64,000 nucleotides of DNA from Streptomyces sp. NBC_00190 (GTDB taxonomy: Bacteria; Actinomycetota; Actinomycetes; Streptomycetales; Streptomycetaceae), in the NCBI RefSeq assembly GCF_036203305.1, contig NZ_CP108131.1, positions 6,014,001-6,078,000 of the forward strand, read 5' to 3'. Shown piece after piece: positions 58,718-64,000 of this stretch. Under the pieces are notes generated by a model that saw only the letters and a program-made list of their open reading frames with translations, had not been told where the DNA came from and ran no database searches. The stretch's first letter is position 1, and every line of letters begins with the position of its first letter. Both the position numbers and the translations under genes were made by a program.

Positions 58718-61606
58718 TCAGGCCGACAGGCCCGGCCTGCGGGGAGCGGTTGGCGGGGGTGTGGCCACGCGCGGCGTCGGCGCTGTGGCCGGGGGGAGCC
58801 TCGGGGTTCCCTGGCCGGGGGCGGTCCCGGGCTGGGTGGTCGCCGACAGCCGTGCGGAGTGGGTCCCGGCCGCCTGCGCCAGGCTGTGCAGGGCCTTGAC
58901 GTCTTCGGGGGCGAAGCGTCCCGCCGCGACGGCGGCGGCCACCGCAGCGTCGGCCCGCTCGGCGACGGCTCCGTATGGCCCTGCGGCCGGGCCAGGCCCC
59001 TCGGGCAGGTCGTGCGGGGGCAGCTGCTGCCAGGCTTCGCGGAGGGCACTGATCCGTGGATGGTCCGAGTCGGCCAGCTGCCGGCCCATGTCCGTCCCGA
59101 TCCAGGCCTGGAAGGAGCGGGTGACGTCTTCGGCTGCGTGCACGGCCTCCTTGGGCGTGGTGTACGCGGGGGGTGCGGAGGTACCTGCGAGCCGCGTGGC
59201 CGGAGCGGCGTCGCCATCGGCGCTCGGCCCTTCGCTCAATCCCTGCTGCCGGGGTGGCCGTCCATCGAAGGATGTGACGGCCGGTGCTGTGGCCGGGCCA
59301 TCCTGGCGGCGTTCGGCCGCTCGGTGTCTGGCGAGGTGGGAGCCCTGAAGGGCTGTGGCCATGAAGCCGGAGGAAACGTTTCCGCTCTCCGGCGGGGCCA
59401 CCTTCCCGTCGAGGACGGCAAGCTGCGCCATGACGTCGCGGCTGAAGACGTTGCCGGGCAGCATGCGGGAGGCGGCGCCTGTCACATCGACCGTGTGCTG
59501 CCGCCCCTGCGCCTCGAACTCCAGCCGGTAGCCCAGGTACTGGCGGTCACCGTCGAAGACCAGTTCCCCGCGGACCTCGCCGCCCGCGGAGCGCACCGAA
59601 GCCTCCATCGAGTCCAGGGCATGAGGGAGGCGGGAAACGCGGCCGAGGCACGCCAGGTACGCGTCGCCCTCGATTCCGAAGGACTCTCCCGCGCTGTCGA
59701 GGGCCTCCAGGCGGACTCGACCGTCGGGGGCGGTCACCATGCCGATCGCCCCGAGGTAGCGCCCGTTGAACGTCACGAGCCGGCCGTCGCCGCCGTACTC
59801 GGCGTCGTGTTCGCGGCGCAGCGCCGTGTACTGGGCGTCGTTGTGGAGCACGAACGGCGCGTCCTTGCCGACCATGAAGACCCTGGCGTCCGGGTTGGCC
59901 TGGAGGATGATCTCCGCGTTGGCGATGGCGGCGCCGCCGACTCCGGCGATGACCCAGTCCTTGGCGACGAAGGGGTCGTAGTCGCCGTCCCCGACTTCGT
60001 CACCCATGAGGACGCGGCCGGGCGCGACGGCTCGGGCCTGCTCCCACGCCGCGGTCGCCCGCAGGGTCTCGGTCGCGCTCTCGACGCGCGTGTCCTCGGA
60101 GGCCCTCAGGGCCTCGGAGACCTGCCGGTCGGCAAGCACGTCCAGGGTCGCTGCGGCGTGGCCCTCGCCCCCGGGCAGCGCAAGGAGCCGGTCACGGGCC
60201 GCGGCGGCGTCCGGCGTGCCCGCCGCGGTGAGGGACTCCGCGAGAACGTCGGCCGCCTCCCGTACGGTCGGCACCTGCCGGTTGGCGCCCGGAACGATCT
60301 CGGGCGGAATGCCGGTGGCGAGCAGCGGGGAGCCCTGGACCTCGACCTTCACCGGGGGAGAGCCGTCGGCCGGGATGATCTCGGCGATCAGGCGGCCCTC
60401 GGCGCCGATGCTCAGCTCCGCCCTGCCGTCGATGAGGGGGCCGCGCACCGCAGCGGTGTCCTCCCACAGCTGGAGCGCGGGAAGGGGCACACGCTCCTGC
60501 GGACCCGCGAACTGGTACGGGTCGCCCATGCCGCTCTGGCGCAGGTGGCGTACCTGGTCGGCTGATTGGACGATCGCCTCGATGGGGTCGACGTGCCAGC
60601 GTCCCCGCGCATCCACGAGCAGGACGTCGGGGTCGCGCCCGGCGAGCGCGGCGCCGCCGCCGATCATGATCTCGAACTCCGGGTGCCGGCCTGCGGGCAG
60701 GGCCGCCTGCCGCGCACGCAGTTCGGCGAGCGTCCGGCTACTGAGGTCGGTCCGCTGCCGGGCGGCCTCGGCGGCCGTCTGTACCAGTTCCTCACGCGGT
60801 ACAGGAGTCCCGTCCGGCCGCAGTCCGGGCATGGGGAACTCGCCCAGGGCCTGCGGAGCCTGCACCCGGGCGGCGCGCGCCGCCCGCGCTCCGGCCAGTG
60901 CCGCCGCGTCGGCTGCGTGCAGTCGCTCGACGGGCAGGGCGAGTTCTGCCATCGCGTCACGCGCCTCCTCCCGCAGGCGCGAGCGCACGATCTTCAGGCG
61001 TACGTCAGCCGCGTACGCCTCGGCGGCGTGGCTCTGCGCGTCATCGGCCGGCGCCCCCGGCCTGAGCCCCGACTCGTCGACGAGGATCGAGAACCGGTCG
61101 CGGGCCTCCTGCCGTTCCGGGGCCGGAAGCCCCGCCTCGTTCATCCGGCCCGCCAGGTAGTCGAATTCGCCCACACGGCCCAAGTCCGCGTCGGACAACT
61201 CCAGATGCGCGGGCAGTGCGGCACCGGTTGCCAGAAGGTCTTCCAGCGGTGCCTGTCCTTCGGCTGCAGACCGCTGCCGTACGGCGAGCAGCTCGCCCAC
61301 TTCGCGGGACAGCAGCTGTCCGGCCTCCTCCGGCGGCAGCGTGTCGGCGAGCTGGACGACGTACCGGTCGGTGGTCGTGTTGGTGAAGGTGCGCGCCACC
61401 AGCGGCTGCGGCAGCGCCGCCGTGTCCAGGCGCAGCTCGATCCGCTGCCCGGCGGGGTCGCTGAGGAGGAAGAAGCGCCGCCCGTCCTGCTCGGTCATGG
61501 AGCCGCCGCGCAGCCGGTCGGAGTAGAGCTGCCGAAGCACCATCGGCAACGCGGCCTCCGCTTCGGCGAGCAGCCGTCCCTCGCCGATGTGCAGGTCCAC
61601 TGACAT
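58718..61606 (-). CDS. Large protein of unknown function with two Rossmann-like segments
   Basis: A 962-aa cytoplasmic protein without signal peptide or membrane segments. Residues ~1-310 are helical and Ala/Arg/Glu-rich. About 318-345 reads FEIMIGGGAALAGRDPDVLLVDARGRWHVDP and about 555-590 reads WVIAGVGGAAIANAEIILQANPDARVFMVGK: both look like dinucleotide-binding Gly-rich loops ending in an acidic or small residue, spaced as FAD and NAD(P) sites in flavoprotein oxidoreductases. The section up to ~730 continues in that style (AYLACLGRVSRLPHALDSM). The C-terminal ~230 residues are a disordered Pro/Ala tail. It could be an oxidoreductase or a module from a polymorphic-toxin-type protein. ATG at 61606 follows GGGGGA; divergent from the zinc-ribbon gene, 38 bases apart. 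Confidence 0.75.
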   Translation of the reverse strand: MSVDLHIGEGRLLAEAEAALPMVLRQLYSDRLRGGSMTEQDGRRFFLLSDPAGQRIELRLDTAALPQPLVARTFTNTTTDRYVVQLADTLPPEEAGQLLSREVGELLAVRQRSAAEGQAPLEDLLATGAALPAHLELSDADLGRVGEFDYLAGRMNEAGLPAPERQEARDRFSILVDESGLRPGAPADDAQSHAAEAYAADVRLKIVRSRLREEARDAMAELALPVERLHAADAAALAGARAARAARVQAPQALGEFPMPGLRPDGTPVPREELVQTAAEAARQRTDLSSRTLAELRARQAALPAGRHPEFEIMIGGGAALAGRDPDVLLVDARGRWHVDPIEAIVQSADQVRHLRQSGMGDPYQFAGPQERVPLPALQLWEDTAAVRGPLIDGRAELSIGAEGRLIAEIIPADGSPPVKVEVQGSPLLATGIPPEIVPGANRQVPTVREAADVLAESLTAAGTPDAAAARDRLLALPGGEGHAAATLDVLADRQVSEALRASEDTRVESATETLRATAAWEQARAVAPGRVLMGDEVGDGDYDPFVAKDWVIAGVGGAAIANAEIILQANPDARVFMVGKDAPFVLHNDAQYTALRREHDAEYGGDGRLVTFNGRYLGAIGMVTAPDGRVRLEALDSAGESFGIEGDAYLACLGRVSRLPHALDSMEASVRSAGGEVRGELVFDGDRQYLGYRLEFEAQGRQHTVDVTGAASRMLPGNVFSRDVMAQLAVLDGKVAPPESGNVSSGFMATALQGSHLARHRAAERRQDGPATAPAVTSFDGRPPRQQGLSEGPSADGDAAPATRLAGTSAPPAYTTPKEAVHAAEDVTRSFQAWIGTDMGRQLADSDHPRISALREAWQQLPPHDLPEGPGPAAGPYGAVAERADAAVAAAVAAGRFAPEDVKALHSLAQAAGTHSARLSATTQPGTAPGQGTPRLPPATAPTPRVATPPPTAPRRPGLSA

Positions 61607-61632
61607 TCCCCCGTTTGACGTGCCGATTCCCG

Positions 61633-61638
61633 TATGAT
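61633..61638 (+). promoter_or_regulatory. -10 promoter element of the zinc-ribbon gene
   Basis: TATGAT, one base from the TATAAT consensus, lies six bases before the ATG at 61645. That spacing puts transcription initiation on the start codon, so the gene is probably leaderless, a common pattern in actinobacteria. Confidence 0.5.
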
Positions 61639-61644
61639 CATGAC

Positions 61645-62199
61645 ATGTTGATCGCTCGTTCGGCGCAGGAAGCGCACCTCTACATGGATCTTCACGCCTG
61701 TGTATGCGGCGCGACGCAGTTCGCCCGGGAGCACCGGCTGGAGGACCGCGAGGGGGTCCTGGTCAGCGTGTACGAGGGGGTCTGCCCCCAATGCGGTCGT
61801 ACGCGCTCCTACGCGTTCACGATCTCCGGCGACCGGCCTCCGGCGCCCCCGGCGTTTGGCGGTCCCGAGCCTTCGCAGATCATCGACCCCGGCGAGTTCC
61901 TGTGGGTCAGTGACCGAATGTCGACCGAGTCGGGGCTGAGGCTGCTGAACACCCCGGCGGCCGAACACCGCGAGATCCGTCCGGCCGCCGCGTACGGGAC
62001 CGCCGCGCTCGAGGAGGTCGCCAAGTTCCTGCCGGAGGACGCCGACCGGATCCCGGAGGACCGCTTCACGTCCGAGCGGGGACGGGAGATGTACGCGAAG
62101 GACCCGTCACGGTTCACGCGCAAGGACATCGACGCCGCGCTGGAGCTGGACCGGAAGGTCCTTGCCGGCATCGACCGGTACAGCCCGCCTCAGAGCTGA
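61645..62199 (+). CDS. Small zinc-ribbon protein of unknown function
   Basis: A 184-aa protein. Near the N-terminus, HACVCGATQF and ~30 residues later GVCPQCGRTRSYAF form a CxC...CxxC pattern like a zinc ribbon. The rest is hydrophilic with DPGEFLWVSDRMS and a helical end (FTRKDIDAALELDRKVLAGIDRY). No signal peptide. No known family recognised. ATG 61645 is chosen because TATGAT sits at the leaderless distance; ATG 61684 (MDLHACVCG) with AGGAAG upstream is an alternative. Divergent from the 962-aa protein, suggesting a functional pair. Confidence 0.75.
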   Translation: MLIARSAQEAHLYMDLHACVCGATQFAREHRLEDREGVLVSVYEGVCPQCGRTRSYAFTISGDRPPAPPAFGGPEPSQIIDPGEFLWVSDRMSTESGLRLLNTPAAEHREIRPAAAYGTAALEEVAKFLPEDADRIPEDRFTSERGREMYAKDPSRFTRKDIDAALELDRKVLAGIDRYSPPQS

Positions 62200-62215
62200 G
62201 AGCGCAGCCAAGGGT

Positions 62216-62239
62216 GCGGCCCCGGTAGCAGAGGGCCGC
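62216..62239. terminator. Stem-loop between the zinc-ribbon and NUDIX genes
   Basis: GCGGCCC (62216-62222) pairs with GGGCCGC (62233-62239) over a 10-base loop between two converging stops. Confidence 0.45.
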
Positions 62240-62261
62240 GCCTCGGCGTTGGCTGGCAGGC

Positions 62262-62828
62262 TCAGGCCCTGAGGTCCAGCAGCAGGGCCATCAAGCCCAC
62301 CAGCGTCGCGCTGCTGACGATCTCCCGTCGGGCGATCATGCCGGGGATGTCGGTCAGCGGGATCCATTCCAGCCGGTCCGACTCGTTGCGTTCGGTGGGC
62401 TCGCCGATACGACGAACCCCGTCCGCGCGGAACACGAAGTGCCGACTGTCGGTGATCCCGGCCGCCGGCTGTGCGTGGATCAGCGCACTTACGGCCTGCG
62501 GACGCCACCCGGTCTCCTCCTCCAGCTCCCGGGCCGCGGCAATCTCAGGGCTTTCACCGTCCTCGACCAGACCCATGGGCAGCTCCCAGGCCCAGGTGTC
62601 TGTGACGAAGCGGTGGCGCCACATCATCAGCACGCGCTGCTGCTCGTCGACGGCCGCCGCGACGGCGAGGTCCCGCAGCCGTACGACGTGGTAGTCGGTG
62701 CGGGCGCCGTCCGGCTGCTCCACGTCCAGCGAACGCAGCCGCACCCAGGGGGTGTCGTAGAGCGTGCGCTCGCCGTGAACGGTCCATCGCATGTCGTGCC
62801 TGCTCTCAGTGATTATCGGGTCGGACAT
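62262..62828 (-). CDS. NUDIX hydrolase
   Basis: A 188-aa pyrophosphohydrolase. The complete NUDIX box GLVEDGESPEIAAARELEEETGW (G-x5-E-x7-REL-x-EE-x-G) is at ~residues 88-110, preceded by VLMMWRHRFVTDTWAWELPMG as in ADP-ribose/NDP-sugar hydrolases of the NudF type. The substrate is not defined. Start ATG at 62828 (MSDPIITES); the hairpin at 62871-62916 rules out the longer frame. ATG 62792 (MRWTVHGE) with AGCAGG upstream is possible. Confidence 0.92.
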   Translation of the reverse strand: MSDPIITESRHDMRWTVHGERTLYDTPWVRLRSLDVEQPDGARTDYHVVRLRDLAVAAAVDEQQRVLMMWRHRFVTDTWAWELPMGLVEDGESPEIAAARELEEETGWRPQAVSALIHAQPAAGITDSRHFVFRADGVRRIGEPTERNESDRLEWIPLTDIPGMIARREIVSSATLVGLMALLLDLRA

Positions 62829-62870
62829 CGGTGTGCCGCGGTCTCGGGCCCGCACTCCTGAGGCCACGGT

Positions 62871-62916
62871 GGACATGGGGGAGCCCCGGCGTCGCCGCCG
62901 GGGCTCCCCCATGTCC
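62871..62916. terminator. 21-bp perfect hairpin terminator
   Basis: The arms 62871-62891 and 62896-62916 are exact reverse complements (beginning GGACATGGGGGAGCCCC) around a 4-base loop. It lies 42 bases after the Uma2 stop on the minus strand and before the NUDIX start, so it should end the Uma2 transcript. Confidence 0.85.
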
Positions 62917-62958
62917 TTTCATCGAGGGCAGCCGTATCACCGCCCTGATGTTTGTGGC

Positions 62959-63540
62959 TCAACCGGTCTTGCGGGCCTGGGCCAGCCCGGCCGGGTCGAT
63001 CGCGAACGGGAACGGCTCCTCGACCAGGGTGACGACGCCCGGAAGGGCGGTCGCGGTCTCCACGTAGCGGCCGTCTTCCAGGACACAGCAGATCAGCCGG
63101 GGCGCCGGGTCGAACTCCAGGCGCCAGTAGTGCGGGATCCCGGCCTCGGCGTACAGCAGGGGCTTGACCTTGCGGTCCATGGGCTTGTTGCCGGGGGAGA
63201 CCAGCTCCACGACCAGCTGGACGGCCTCGGCATCGATGCTGACGCCGTCCTCGGCGGTGGCGCCGGCGTCGGCGACGACGATGTCAGGCACGACGAGTCC
63301 CGACGGGAGCGTCACGTTGATCGCTTCCAGCACCTCGACCGCGGCGCCGGCGGCCTCGGCGGCCGCGTCCAGTGCCACGTGGAGGCGGAAGCCGGCCCGC
63401 TGGTGGCGCAGGCCCGGAGCCGGGGACATCACGAGTGATTCCCCCAGAAGCTCGTAGCGACGGGTGCGGTCCTCTGGCAGGGCCAGGACGTCGGCGACGG
63501 TCCAGGGCCCGTGGTGCTGGGCAATGCTGGCAACGCTCAT
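62959..63540 (-). CDS. Uma2-family (restriction-endonuclease-like) protein
   Basis: A 193-aa protein of the Uma2/DUF820 family, with a PD-(D/E)XK nuclease-like fold. The typical order is present: RRYELLGESLVMSPAPGLRHQRAGFRLHVAL, PSGLVVPDIVVAD (acidic active-site pair region), VQLVVELVSPGNKPMDRKVKPLLYAEAGIPHYWRLE (E...K). Abundant in streptomycetes, often in accessory DNA, function unknown. ATG at 63540, preceded by GAGGAGG on this strand. Confidence 0.93.
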   Translation of the reverse strand: MSVASIAQHHGPWTVADVLALPEDRTRRYELLGESLVMSPAPGLRHQRAGFRLHVALDAAAEAAGAAVEVLEAINVTLPSGLVVPDIVVADAGATAEDGVSIDAEAVQLVVELVSPGNKPMDRKVKPLLYAEAGIPHYWRLEFDPAPRLICCVLEDGRYVETATALPGVVTLVEEPFPFAIDPAGLAQARKTG

Positions 63541-63885
63541 TCCCTTCACCTCCTCATCGCGCGGCACTGACAGTGTGGCGCGGCACGGCGGCCGGTGTCT
63601 CATCACAGACGGCGATCTCTGTACCGGTGCTTGCGCGGCGGAACCGGGTGCAGACCGGTCCCCTTGCGAGACGGTCCCCCCGAATCCATGAAAAGCGCTG
63701 GTCAGCGAACCCGCTGCGCCAGTGAGGGCGTCGCCATGTCGTGTCTGCGACTCTGGTGGAACTGCGCCGAGACCGTGATCGGCAACCGCAATAGCCGTCC
63801 CGCGTGAAGCGAGATCTCCATGTGGGGCCGGGCCGCCCGGGCCCGGCCCCACATCTACCGGGCCCGGCCCCACATGGAGGCGTGC
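63541..63885. other. Intergenic region upstream of the Uma2 gene
   Basis: 345 bases with no credible gene on either strand. The left end should hold the Uma2 promoter; the right end contains the repeat and hairpin described separately. Nothing else recognised. Confidence 0.6.
63820..63875. terminator. Hairpin with a tandem 18-bp repeat
   Basis: ATGTGGGGCCGGGC (63820-63833) pairs exactly with GCCCGGCCCCACAT (63841-63854), and a second copy of the right arm lies at 63862-63875 inside an 18-base tandem repeat (CCGGGCCCGGCCCCACAT at 63837 and 63858). Either copy can close the stem. It begins 10 bases past the stop of the gene at the right edge and so should terminate it. Confidence 0.65.
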
Positions 63886-64000
63886 TCACACGGCCATGCG
63901 CTCGTCCGTTTCGAACAGCCGCATCTCCTGCTTGTTCAGGATGAGCTGGACGGCATGGGAGCCGCCGCCCCGGCCGACCTTCCAGAGCGCGCGGCCCCGC
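63886..64000 (-). CDS. 3' end of an unidentified gene, cut by the window edge
   Basis: On the minus strand a frame open from the right edge reads RALWKVGRGGG...LILNKQEMRLFETDERMAV and stops at 63886-63888, 10 bases before a strong hairpin. Coding-like composition and the terminator support a real C-terminus of a protein whose body lies outside. No family recognised from 37 residues. Confidence 0.5.
   Translation of the reverse strand, partial: RGRALWKVGRGGGSHAVQLILNKQEMRLFETDERMAV

Noticed and set aside
62829..62912. Longer N-terminus for the NUDIX protein
   Set aside because: The extension would be coded by a 21-bp perfect hairpin acting as the Uma2 terminator, and the residues (Arg-rich) do not match NUDIX proteins.

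Overview
This window looks like chromosomal DNA of a Streptomyces or close relative. It is very GC-rich with G/C third codon positions, uses many GTG starts and 4-bp ATGA/GTGA stop-start overlaps, and carries actinobacterial markers: an extra SepF-like protein, a DUF6099-type protein, an F420-type LLM oxidoreductase, a DtxR/DmdR-type iron box and a class II DAHP synthase. No rRNA, tRNA, CRISPR array or intact transposase was seen.

Region 1 (1-23.1 kb) is the right-hand part of a nonribosomal peptide gene cluster. A giant NRPS subunit, cut by the left window edge, reads A(partial)-PCP-E / C-A-PCP / C-A-PCP / C-A-PCP-E and stops on an E domain with no thioesterase, so other subunits must lie outside. 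After a strong terminator come a stunted ABC-ATPase-like protein, an ArsR-type regulator and a YqcI/YcgG (GntA/RohS/AglA-like) haem N-hydroxylase candidate. Divergent from the last is a tightly coupled trpE-trpG-trpD-trpC-DAHP synthase operon, in the same order as I recall for the calcium-dependent antibiotic cluster. It is followed by a DrrAB-type exporter. Read together: precursor supply (chorismate to indole-3-glycerol phosphate, for Trp), a tailoring or precursor N-oxygenase, assembly, export and resistance.

Region 2 (23.2-34.5 kb): an Lrp/AsnC regulator divergent from L-asparaginase; a 1095-aa NACHT STAND NTPase with leucine-rich-like C-terminal repeats (bacterial NLR, candidate anti-phage gene); mutA-mutB-meaB for methylmalonyl-CoA mutase and its GTPase chaperone; and a ROK repressor.

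Region 3 (34.5-41.2 kb): an organosulfur scavenging operon (TauD-like dioxygenase, SsuE-like FMN reductase, SsuABC-like transporter, SnaA/NtaA-like FMN monooxygenase). Its long leader contains a promoter-like sequence and a 33-codon, three-cysteine ORF that may be a cysteine-responsive leader peptide.

Region 4 (41.2-58.1 kb), mostly housekeeping or accessory: an oxidoreductase remnant, an iron-box-controlled DUF2470 protein, SepF-like/ATPase/MazG genes, DUF6099, an LLM oxidoreductase, homocysteine S-methyltransferase, the Hen1-Pnkp RNA repair pair, a secreted protein, arginine deiminase plus ornithine carbamoyltransferase, and an enoyl-CoA hydratase with a fused anthraniloyl/salicylyl-CoA monooxygenase-reductase.

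Region 5 (58.1-64 kb), accessory: gene remnants, then a 962-aa protein of unknown function with two Rossmann-like segments, divergent from a small zinc-ribbon protein; then NUDIX and Uma2 genes separated by a 21-bp hairpin, and the 3' end of one more minus-strand gene at the right edge.
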